A DNA stretch of 60,560 nucleotides, from positions 5,686 through 66,245 of the forward strand of contig HF990412.1 in assembly GCA_000432775.1 (NCBI GenBank), in the 5' to 3' direction. The first letter of the stretch is position 1, and each line of letters opens with the position of its first letter. Origin of the DNA: Alistipes sp. CAG:831. Its GTDB lineage: Bacteria > Bacteroidota > Bacteroidia > Bacteroidales > UBA932. The notes under the pieces were generated by a model, which saw nothing but the letters and a program-made list of their open reading frames with translations, did not search any database and was not told where the DNA came from. Positions 1 to 7,485 of the stretch are shown in pieces. The translations under genes were made by a program, and so were the position numbers.

Positions 1-1108
1 GGCAGCCGCTCTCTGAGCAGACTCCGTCGCGGAGTTTGTTGACGAAATCCGTATCGTATACCAGCGGACGGGCCATTTCCACGAACTCGAATCCGGCGTT
101 GAGGACTCTGTCGATGGTAGCCATGGAGTTGACTCCTCCGACGAAGGCCAGAGGCAGCTTCAGCTCCCTGCGGAACTGTATGGAGTCATCGAAGAAGAAT
201 GCCTCCTTGAAGGGCTCGTCCTTTATCATCATCTTGCCGAAGAGGTTGACGCCCAGCTTGAGCCACCACAGCCTCCAGGGCATGTAGCCTGTCAGTACGC
301 TGATGGGCATGGCTCCGCGCATGACGTACATCGGGGCCTTGCTGACGAATCCGCCGCTGAGTACGAGGCACTGGGCTCCGTCCTGCTCCAGGCGCCTGGC
401 CACCTTGATGCAGTCCTCCACTTCCAGACCGCCCTTGAACCCGTCGCGGGTATTGGTCTTGACCAGCACCGCTATATCGTCTCCGGCCGCTTTCATCACT
501 TCCTCCATGACCATGTCCATGAATTTCATACGGTTCTCCAGCGGGCCGCCGTAGCCGTCGCGGCGGTGGTTGGTGTAGGGCGAGAGGAACTGCGAGATGA
601 GATAGCCGTGGCCGGCATGTATCTCGACGGCATCGAATCCTCCGTCTTTTGCGATGCGCACTGCGTTGCCGAAGTCCTTGACTATCTGCAGTATCTCGTC
701 CTCGCGCAGGCCGTGTACGAAGGTAGGGGAGTACAGGTTGAATCCGCTGGATGCTCCTACGGGTCTCTGTCCGCAGTACATCCTATGGGACATATTGCCG
801 CAGTGTCCGAGCTGTATGCAGGCCTTGGCTCCTGCCGCATGTATTGAGTCGGTCAGGTCTCTCAGGCCGGGAATGATCTCGGGACGCATCCAGAGCTGGC
901 GGTGGAACGAGAGGCCGCTCTTGTTGATGGAGGCGTAGGCTACGGAGGTCATCCCGACTCCGCCGCGGGCCACTGCCGTATGGTAGTCCTTGAGCTGTTG
1001 CGTGGGGACATGCCCGTCGCACATGCCTTCGTATGCAGAGGCGCGTATGACGCGGTTCTTGATTTCTATCGGGCCTATCTTGGCCGGAGTGAAGAGCAGT
1101 GATTCCAT
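1..1108 (-). CDS. NADH:flavin oxidoreductase, Old Yellow Enzyme family (C-terminus beyond window)
   Basis: FMN-dependent ene-reductase of the Old Yellow Enzyme / 2-enoate reductase family; about 369 residues are visible and the gene runs off the left edge. Reading right to left it begins MESLLFTPAKIGPIEIKNR, the usual TIM-barrel start. Further motifs are QLGHCGNMS, VEIHAGHGYL (active-site region) and SPYTNHRRDGYGGPLENR, a family signature; the visible end has CSESGC, which could begin an iron-sulfur cluster motif. The ATG lies 2 nt after the stop of the steroid-reductase-like gene, so the two are probably co-transcribed and translationally coupled. OYE enzymes can reduce the 4-ene of 3-oxo-steroids (5-beta-reductase or BaiCD-like chemistry). 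That role is inferred here from the partner gene; 2,4-dienoyl-CoA or other enone reduction is an alternative. Confidence 0.85.
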   Translation of the reverse strand, partial: MESLLFTPAKIGPIEIKNRVIRASAYEGMCDGHVPTQQLKDYHTAVARGGVGMTSVAYASINKSGLSFHRQLWMRPEIIPGLRDLTDSIHAAGAKACIQLGHCGNMSHRMYCGQRPVGASSGFNLYSPTFVHGLREDEILQIVKDFGNAVRIAKDGGFDAVEIHAGHGYLISQFLSPYTNHRRDGYGGPLENRMKFMDMVMEEVMKAAGDDIAVLVKTNTRDGFKGGLEVEDCIKVARRLEQDGAQCLVLSGGFVSKAPMYVMRGAMPISVLTGYMPWRLWWLKLGVNLFGKMMIKDEPFKEAFFFDDSIQFRRELKLPLAFVGGVNSMATIDRVLNAGFEFVEMARPLVYDTDFVNKLRDGVCSESGC

Positions 1109-1110
1109 GT

Positions 1111-1902
1111 CTAATATATAAAAGGTATGAGTCGTTTGCGTTTGAGTGAGGTGAATTCCTCACCGAATTCCCTGGCGTATTTTTCGTACAGGGAGTTGGC
1201 CCTCGGAGCGAGGTTGGCGAAAGTCCACATGCAGAAGATGACTCCCGGCAGGGACCAGGTCAGTATCGCGAAGCCGAACCACTCGGTAATCTCACCATAG
1301 TAGTTGGCCGAAGATACGTAGCGGAACATGCCTCCCCGGGGAATGTAGTGTCTGGTGTCACCGGGCTTGCGCAGGTGGCGTATGATGTAGTCGGAATGCA
1401 GGTTGACCACCATGCCGAAGATGAATATCAGGGCTCCGATGATGAACTGCGGTGACAGAAGCCACTCGGGGGTGTAGCGTCCCTCGGGGGCAATGACGAA
1501 GAGCCAGCCGCAGATCAGGTAGGCGTTAACCACGTTGAAGACGGCTCCCATGAGCACGACGGAGACCGGTATCCGGCTCTTGCCCCTCATCAGGAAGGGG
1601 TAGATGAGGGAACGCTGTATGTAGTGCACAAGCAGGAAGGAAACTAGGATGAAGGCCGTGATGTTCTCCCAGCCGCGTGCGGGTATGATGATCAGCAGAG
1701 ACGCTATCAGCACGGGAATCTCCATGATAATCCAGCCCAGCTTGTTGTCTATCATCGGTCCCCAGCCCTTGGAACGGAGGTATCCGTAGCCTGCCTTGAA
1801 GTACTGCAGGGCCACGAAGACCACTACGGCCAGGACGATCATCACTCGCTCTACGATGTGGAAGAAGTGTGGGGTGAATATTGTCAGTTCGTTCAGATTC
1901 AC
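1111..1902 (-). CDS. 3-oxo-5-alpha-steroid 4-dehydrogenase (SRD5A-type) homologue
   Basis: Integral membrane protein of 263 aa from the steroid 5-alpha-reductase family, which reduces the 4,5 double bond of 3-oxo-4-ene steroids with NADPH. The C-terminal third carries the family hallmarks: GMVVNLHSDYIIRHLRKPG, then IPRGGMFRYVSSANYYGEI, then EWFGFAILTWSLP, ending KRKRLIPFIY. This is nearly the animal SRD5A pattern. About six hydrophobic segments precede or include this region. The start is GTG at 1902; the next in-frame Met lies within the first membrane segment, so GTG is preferred. It lies 44 nt after the thioesterase gene and 2 nt before the OYE gene. Related proteins in gut Bacteroidales have been linked to bile-acid and steroid 5-alpha reduction (recalled, not checked); membrane-lipid or isoprenoid reduction is the alternative. 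Confidence 0.85.
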   Translation of the reverse strand: MNLNELTIFTPHFFHIVERVMIVLAVVVFVALQYFKAGYGYLRSKGWGPMIDNKLGWIIMEIPVLIASLLIIIPARGWENITAFILVSFLLVHYIQRSLIYPFLMRGKSRIPVSVVLMGAVFNVVNAYLICGWLFVIAPEGRYTPEWLLSPQFIIGALIFIFGMVVNLHSDYIIRHLRKPGDTRHYIPRGGMFRYVSSANYYGEITEWFGFAILTWSLPGVIFCMWTFANLAPRANSLYEKYAREFGEEFTSLKRKRLIPFIY

Positions 1903-1946
1903 GGTTGCAGGTTTTAATACGGTTAAAAATTCTGGATAATGTTCAA

Positions 1947-2690
1947 TTAAGGTTTAAGACGTACGGCAGTCTGGAATACAGGCTTGTCTCCGCAGCGTCC
2001 CTCCACGAAGAATTCTCCGGTAGCGGTGGAGGCGCGGTAGAGGTCAACCCGGTCGCCCAGGCGGGTCTCGTGGTTGAAGTTGATCTGATAGGAGTCAATG
2101 CCGCCTCTCTTCTGCAGCTCGTCGGAGGGAATGGTGTCGAAAGCCCATTCAATGTATTTTGCATTGTTGGTATGGGCATTGAAGTCAATGTCGGAGTACA
2201 GGACCTCGTGCGTCCGGACGAGCTCCATCCCTTCGGAGGGAGTTGTCAGCTTGCCGCAGGCCTCGGCTATGGCGTTGCGGTCGAGGGCTGTGGTGAGGCT
2301 CTTTTCACCCAGAATGTGGTCGGGGCGCAGCATTCTCCTGGTATTTACGTCGATGAGCAGCCAGGAACTGGTAGCCTGAATCAACGGTCCGCCGCCATCT
2401 GTGCCGGATACCTCGAAGTCCCTGAGGGAGAATACGCCTTCGCGGCCCTTGTGCCAGGTGGTCAGCTCCACCTCGTCCTCCCACTTGGGAGACCGGAGGT
2501 AGACGACCTTCATTCTGGAGAGTACCCAGACGATATTGTCCTTTATGAGGTCGGAGTAGCCGAAACCGATGCTGGAGGCGTGGTAATTGGCTATTTCCTG
2601 TGCCTGCGTCATGAAAGAAAATGCCTTGTAGCTCTTACGGATGTCCACGTCACAGGTCTGGATTCTGTATCTTACTGTATGACTTTTCAT
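1947..2690 (-). CDS. Acyl-ACP thioesterase (FatA/FatB-like)
   Basis: Cytosolic hot-dog-fold thioesterase of 247 aa that releases free fatty acids from acyl-ACP. Two hot-dog domains are visible. The N-terminal half has IANYHASSIGFGYSDL and the WVLSRMKV strand. The C-terminal half carries DIDFNAHTNNAKYIEW, matching the Asp-Asn-His active-site region of plant and bacterial acyl-ACP thioesterases. The ATG is at 2690. It is the first gene of the minus-strand group with the steroid-reductase homologue and the OYE gene, and is divergent from pyrG; the shared intergenic region is only about 80 bp. Its place in a steroid-related operon may be incidental. Confidence 0.88.
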   Translation of the reverse strand: MKSHTVRYRIQTCDVDIRKSYKAFSFMTQAQEIANYHASSIGFGYSDLIKDNIVWVLSRMKVVYLRSPKWEDEVELTTWHKGREGVFSLRDFEVSGTDGGGPLIQATSSWLLIDVNTRRMLRPDHILGEKSLTTALDRNAIAEACGKLTTPSEGMELVRTHEVLYSDIDFNAHTNNAKYIEWAFDTIPSDELQKRGGIDSYQINFNHETRLGDRVDLYRASTATGEFFVEGRCGDKPVFQTAVRLKP

Positions 2691-2715
2691 TCAGTGATGA
2701 GGTTGAAAAAATATC

Positions 2716-2746
2716 TTGCAAAGATAGTTTTTTTGCATTAACTTTG
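2716..2746 (+). promoter_or_regulatory. Bacteroidetes-type promoter for pyrG
   Basis: TTG at 2716-2718 (-33 element), a 20-bp spacer, then TAACTTTG at 2739-2746 (-7 element). This matches the phylum consensus TTTG-n19/20-TAnnTTTG and predicts a short leader before the ATG at 2772. Confidence 0.75.
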
Positions 2747-2771
2747 TACCCCCGTAAGTAAATTATATCGT

Positions 2772-4403
2772 ATGTCTGCAAAATATGTTTTCGTTACGGG
2801 AGGTGTCGTATCCTCACTTGGAAAAGGCATCATTTCCTCTTCATTAGCCAAGCTGCTTCAGTCCAGGGGACTGCGGGTCACTATCCAGAAGTTTGACCCG
2901 TATCTCAACGTCGACCCCGGCACGCTGAACCCTTATGAGCACGGAGAGTGCTTTGTCACCGAGGACGGGGCCGAGACCGACCTGGACCTTGGTCATTATG
3001 AGAGATTTCTCAATATCTATACGTCCCGTGCGAATAACGTCACTACAGGCAAGATATACCGCACGGTCATCGACAAGGAGCGTCAGGGCGCGTATCTGGG
3101 CAAGACTGTCCAGATCATTCCCCATATCACGGATGAGATCAAGCGCCGTATGCTGCTGCTGGGTAAGAGCGGGCAGTATGACGTGATAGTCACCGAGATA
3201 GGCGGTACTGTCGGAGACATAGAGTCCTTGCCCTTCATCGAGGCGATGAGGCAGCTGCAGTGGGAACTTCCGGATGAGGACTGCCTGGTGATCCATCTGA
3301 CTCTGGTACCTTATCTGAGCGCGGCCAAGGAGCTGAAGTCCAAGCCCACCCAGCACTCAGTCAAACTGCTGCAGCAGGACGGAGTCCAGCCGGACATACT
3401 TATCTGCCGTACCGAGCACAAGCTGTCGCAGGAGCTGCGCAAGAAGCTGGCCCTTTTCTGCAACGTGCGTCCCAACGCCGTCATCGAGTCCATCGATGCG
3501 GATACCATATATAGAGTGCCCCTTATGATGAGGGACGAGAAGCTCGATGAGATCGTCCTGGAGAAGTTCGGTCTGACTACGGCCGAACCGGATCTTGAGG
3601 CGTGGAAAGGCTTCCTGGACCGCCTGGGTGCACCGAAGTCCCATGTGACCGTAGCCCTGGTCGGCAAGTATGTCGAGCTGCAGGATGCCTACAAGTCGAT
3701 CCTGGAGTCATTTATCCACGCTGGTGCCGCCAACCGCTGCAAGGTGAAGGTGGTGCCGATCCACAGCGAGTATCTCACCGAGGACAATGTGGAGGAGAAG
3801 CTCGCCGGCATGGACGGAGTGCTCATCGCTCCAGGTTTCGGCGAGAGGGGACTGGAGGGCAAGATAAAGGCCGTCCGTTATGCCCGTGAGAGGAAAGTAC
3901 CTTTCTTCGGCATCTGTCTCGGTATGCAGATGGCAGTGGTGGAGTATGCCCGCAACGTGCTGGATCTGGCCGATGCCATGACTACGGAGGTGGAGGCCAA
4001 CACCGCCAACCCCGTCATCGACCTGATGGCGGACCAGAAGACCACCACCGTCAAGGGCGGAACCATGCGTCTGGGTGCCTACAAGTGCCAGCTGGAGGAG
4101 GACTCCCTGGCTTACCGTATCTACGGGAAGCCCCTGATCAGCGAGCGTCACCGCCACCGCTACGAGCTCAACAGCGAATATACGGACCGTCTCAATGCCG
4201 CCGGCATGCGTATATCGGGCCACAATCCCGAGACCGGACTGGCCGAGATAGTCGAGATACCCTCGCATCCATTCTTCATAGGAGTGCAGTTCCATCCCGA
4301 GTACAAGAGTACTCCCGAGAATCCCCAGCCTATATTCGTGGCCTTCGTCAAGGCGGCCATGGAATACCATGACTCTCATAATGAGGGAGGTTCCTCACGA
4401 TGA
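2772..4403 (+). CDS. pyrG: CTP synthase
   Basis: Makes CTP from UTP, ATP and glutamine; 543 aa, the usual full length. The N-terminal synthetase domain starts KYVFVTGGVVSSLGKG with the P-loop-like GGVVSSLGKG, and has the QKFDPYLNVDPGT and EIGGTVGDIES segments. The C-terminal class I glutamine amidotransferase domain shows APGFGERG, the nucleophile Cys in FFGICLGMQ, and the His/Glu pair in GVQFHPEYKS. A canonical Bacteroidetes promoter precedes it. Its stop overlaps the next gene's start (ATGA), suggesting translational coupling. Nothing is missing. Confidence 0.98.
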   Translation: MSAKYVFVTGGVVSSLGKGIISSSLAKLLQSRGLRVTIQKFDPYLNVDPGTLNPYEHGECFVTEDGAETDLDLGHYERFLNIYTSRANNVTTGKIYRTVIDKERQGAYLGKTVQIIPHITDEIKRRMLLLGKSGQYDVIVTEIGGTVGDIESLPFIEAMRQLQWELPDEDCLVIHLTLVPYLSAAKELKSKPTQHSVKLLQQDGVQPDILICRTEHKLSQELRKKLALFCNVRPNAVIESIDADTIYRVPLMMRDEKLDEIVLEKFGLTTAEPDLEAWKGFLDRLGAPKSHVTVALVGKYVELQDAYKSILESFIHAGAANRCKVKVVPIHSEYLTEDNVEEKLAGMDGVLIAPGFGERGLEGKIKAVRYARERKVPFFGICLGMQMAVVEYARNVLDLADAMTTEVEANTANPVIDLMADQKTTTVKGGTMRLGAYKCQLEEDSLAYRIYGKPLISERHRHRYELNSEYTDRLNAAGMRISGHNPETGLAEIVEIPSHPFFIGVQFHPEYKSTPENPQPIFVAFVKAAMEYHDSHNEGGSSR

Positions 4404-5203
4404 ACGGCCGGAAGTTCCTTGTTCCTGCGGCCGCAATCCTGGCTGCCGCCGTTTTTACGGGATTTGCATCCAGAGTATATCCTTCTGCTGCAGTCCCTCA
4501 GAGTAATGCTGTCAGTTATGTGATTGACACCAAGGAAGAGATACGTCATGACCTCTCGGCCTATACCCAGGGGCTGTTCTTCCACGAAGGGAGGCTCTAC
4601 GAGAGTACCGGCCAGTACGGGGAGTCTTCGTTCCGCGAGGTGGATCCCGCCACGGGAAAGGTGATGAGGCAGGAGGTGCTGGCGGCCGAAGTATTCGGGG
4701 AGGGCTCTTGCGTCTTCGACGGGAGGGCCTACATTCTTACATGGTACGAGGGCAAATGCCTGGTGTACGATATCGCCTCATTCACCAAGCTGGCCGAACT
4801 GGCCTATCAGGGGCAGGGCTGGGGTCTGACCACTGACGGAAAGTCCCTGATCATGAGCGACGGCTCTTCCAGGCTGTCTTTCCGGGACCCCGTCACGTTC
4901 ATTGAGCAGAGGACCCTGACTGTCCGGGACGGGGGTGTCGAGGTGCAGTACATCAATGAGCTTGAGTATATCGGCGGAAAGATATGGGCAAATGTCTATG
5001 GTCTGGACGAGATATACATCATCGATCCGGCATCGGGGCAGGTGACCGGCAAGGTAGACTGCCGCGGACTGCTGGATGCAAAATACCGGACTACGGCAGT
5101 GGATGTGCTGAACGGTATTGCGTGGAATCCGGCCGACAGTTCCCTGTACCTTACGGGGAAGTATTGGCCCAGAATGTATAAAGTAACCATAAAGGAAAAA
5201 TAG
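4400..5203 (+). CDS. Glutaminyl-peptide cyclotransferase, exported
   Basis: Predicted beta-propeller glutamine cyclotransferase (267 aa), converting N-terminal Gln of peptides to pyroglutamate. Residues 1-25 form a signal peptide (basic start, then AAAILAAAVFTGFAS), so it is periplasmic or exported. Family motifs are AYTQGLFF, YESTGQYG, GWGLTTDGKSLIMSDGSS, NELEYIGGKIWAN and GIAWNPADSSLYLTGKYWP. It overlaps pyrG by 4 bp and ends just before glnN, so the three probably form one transcription unit. In Bacteroidetes such enzymes modify exported proteins whose signal cleavage exposes Gln; that role is known for the family, not shown here. Confidence 0.92.
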   Translation: MNGRKFLVPAAAILAAAVFTGFASRVYPSAAVPQSNAVSYVIDTKEEIRHDLSAYTQGLFFHEGRLYESTGQYGESSFREVDPATGKVMRQEVLAAEVFGEGSCVFDGRAYILTWYEGKCLVYDIASFTKLAELAYQGQGWGLTTDGKSLIMSDGSSRLSFRDPVTFIEQRTLTVRDGGVEVQYINELEYIGGKIWANVYGLDEIYIIDPASGQVTGKVDCRGLLDAKYRTTAVDVLNGIAWNPADSSLYLTGKYWPRMYKVTIKEK

Positions 5204-5204
5204 G

Positions 5205-7388
5205 ATGAGTAATTTCAGGATACGTGCCCTGCAGGAGTTTTCCACGCACAGGGCTGAGCGGTTCTTCGAGGAGGACCGTCCGGTGTCCGAGTATTTCGGG
5301 CAGAATGTGTTCACTATGGAGCGTATGCGCAAGTATCTTTCGCCTGATGCCTACGCTCACGTACAGTCCTCTATCCGTGAGGGAACGAGCATAGACCGCC
5401 GTTTCGCCGACCAGATAGCCGCCGGCATGAAGACCTGGGCGGTGGAGATGGGTGCCACCCATTACACCCACTGGTTCCACCCCATGACCGACTCTACCGC
5501 AGAGAAGCATGAGGCCTTTATCGACCGTGATTCCGAGGGACATGTCTTCGAGACATTCAAGGGCAACACTCTCGTGCAGCAGGAGTCCGACGGCTCCAGC
5601 TTCCCCAACGGAGGCCTCCGCAATACATTCGAGGCCCGTGGCTATACCGCCTGGGATCCGAGTTCTCCCGCATTTATCCTGGACAGTACCCTCTGCATTC
5701 CTACAGTATTTGTCGCCTACACCGGCGAGTCCCTGGACATGAAACTCCCTCTGCTCAAGTCCCTGAGGGCTTTGGACCGGGCAGCCGTGGACGTGGTGCA
5801 CCTCTTTGACCGTAACATAAGGAAAGTCAATGTGATGCTGGGACCGGAACAGGAATACTTCCTGGTCGATGACGCGTTCTACCGTGCCAGGCCTGACCTT
5901 CAGATCTGCAACCGTACCCTTCTGGGGCATACCGCCGCCAAGGACCAGCAGCTGGAAGACCATTATTTCGGCACCATACCCTCGAGAACCATGGCATTCA
6001 TGAAGGACTTCGAGGTCAATGCATACAAGCTCGGAATTCTGCTCAAGACCCGTCACAACGAGGTGGCTCCCAATCAGTTCGAGTGTGCACCGCTCTACTG
6101 TGAGGCCAATCTGGCCATAGACCAGAACCTCATCCTCATGCTCCTGATGCGGAAAGTGGCCAAGAAGCATCATTTCAAGGTGCTCTTCCACGAGAAGCCC
6201 TTCGACGGAGTCAACGGCTCCGGCAAGCACTGCAACTGGTCCCTGGTCACCGACACGGGAGTCAACCTCCTGTCGCCTGGCCGTACTCCGAGGACCAATC
6301 TCCAGTTCCTGAGCATTTTCGTCTCTGTGATCCGGGCTGTCCAGGAGCACAGCCACCTGCTTATGTCCAGTGTGGCCTCCCTGAGCAATTCCTACCGTCT
6401 GGGCGGGCATGAGGCCCCTCCCGCGATAATGTCCGTATTCGTGGGCACTACTCTGGACAAGGTGCTCCGCAGCATCGAGGACATGAGCGACTACGGAGGG
6501 GAGGACGGAGAGAGAGCCCGTCTGAAGGTGATCAACGACATTCCTGAGATTCTGCCCGACAATACGGACCGCAACCGTACCTCGCCCTTTGCCTTTACAG
6601 GCAACCGTTTCGAGTTCAGGGCTGTAGGCTCTTCTGTCAATGTGTCGGCGCCGATGTATGTGCTTAACGCGGCGGTGGCCCGGCAGCTGGTGCGCTTCCG
6701 TTCCCTGGTGGACGAGCGTATTGCAGCGGGCGAGAAGCACGATGATGCCATCTTCAATGTCATACGGCAGTATGTCCTGGAGTCCAAGGATATCCGCTTC
6801 GAGGGCAACGGCTACAGCAAGGAATGGCAGGAGGAGGCTCTGAGGCGCGGTCTGCGTCCTGTGGGCGAGGTGCCGGAGGCCAACAAGGCGCTTATCGAGC
6901 CGGCAACTGTAGAGCTGTTCTTCTCGCAGGGCATTCTGTCCGACCGCGAGCTTTACGCCCGTTATGAAGTGCAGCAGGAGACCTACACCAAGAAGCTCCA
7001 GATAGAGGCACGTGTGCTGGGAGACCTGATAGTCAATCATGTCGTGCCGACAGCCATCAAGTTCCAGAATACTCTGATAGAGAATTGCCAGGGCCTGAAG
7101 GACCTTTTCGGTGCCGAGAGGATGCGCCAGATGTGTACCTCCCAGCTGCGCATGATCGAGAAGATATCCCGCTATGTGGATTCCCTGCGCAAGGATGTGC
7201 ATGACATGATAGACGAGCGCCGCAGGGCCAACCAGATAGCCGATGTAACGGAGAGGGCTGAGGCATACTGCTCGCTGGTGCTGCCTTACATGCAGAAAAT
7301 CCGCGAGGTATCGGACAAGCTTGAAATGCTTGTGGACGATGAGTTGTGGCCGCTGCCCAAGTATCGCGAGATGCTGCTGAGCCGGTAG
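5205..7388 (+). CDS. glnN: Glutamine synthetase type III
   Basis: ATP-dependent ammonia assimilation to glutamine. At 727 aa it is the large type III enzyme typical of Bacteroidetes. Visible motifs include EMGATHYTHWFHPMT near residue 80, GPEQEYFLVD (glutamate/metal site), KTRHNEVAPNQFE, HEKPFDGVNGSGKHC and the C-terminal GNRFEFRAVGSS. The start follows the cyclotransferase stop by 1 nt. A long open frame on the opposite strand here (5151-7202) is a codon-bias shadow. No terminator was recognised between glnN and the polysaccharide locus, which has its own promoter. Confidence 0.97.
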   Translation: MSNFRIRALQEFSTHRAERFFEEDRPVSEYFGQNVFTMERMRKYLSPDAYAHVQSSIREGTSIDRRFADQIAAGMKTWAVEMGATHYTHWFHPMTDSTAEKHEAFIDRDSEGHVFETFKGNTLVQQESDGSSFPNGGLRNTFEARGYTAWDPSSPAFILDSTLCIPTVFVAYTGESLDMKLPLLKSLRALDRAAVDVVHLFDRNIRKVNVMLGPEQEYFLVDDAFYRARPDLQICNRTLLGHTAAKDQQLEDHYFGTIPSRTMAFMKDFEVNAYKLGILLKTRHNEVAPNQFECAPLYCEANLAIDQNLILMLLMRKVAKKHHFKVLFHEKPFDGVNGSGKHCNWSLVTDTGVNLLSPGRTPRTNLQFLSIFVSVIRAVQEHSHLLMSSVASLSNSYRLGGHEAPPAIMSVFVGTTLDKVLRSIEDMSDYGGEDGERARLKVINDIPEILPDNTDRNRTSPFAFTGNRFEFRAVGSSVNVSAPMYVLNAAVARQLVRFRSLVDERIAAGEKHDDAIFNVIRQYVLESKDIRFEGNGYSKEWQEEALRRGLRPVGEVPEANKALIEPATVELFFSQGILSDRELYARYEVQQETYTKKLQIEARVLGDLIVNHVVPTAIKFQNTLIENCQGLKDLFGAERMRQMCTSQLRMIEKISRYVDSLRKDVHDMIDERRRANQIADVTERAEAYCSLVLPYMQKIREVSDKLEMLVDDELWPLPKYREMLLSR

Positions 7389-7409
7389 GCCCCGTTTTGC
7401 TACAAATAT

Positions 7410-7441
7410 TTTGCTCTATTTGCTGCAAAGTACTATATTTG
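7410..7441 (+). promoter_or_regulatory. Bacteroidetes-type promoter opening the polysaccharide locus
   Basis: TTTG at 7410-7413, a 20-bp spacer and TATATTTG at 7434-7441. This is a full match to the phylum consensus. It lies 45 bp upstream of the ATG at 7486 and is the likely main promoter for at least the first gene of the locus. Confidence 0.8.
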
Positions 7442-7485
7442 CAAGTCAATAGAGCAAAATATTGACACGTATCCTAATCAATCAC

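Noticed and set aside
5151..7202. 683-aa open frame on the minus strand
   Set aside because: It lies entirely antisense to glnN and has a His/Leu/Gly-rich composition typical of a shadow of a GC-rich gene; no domain is visible.
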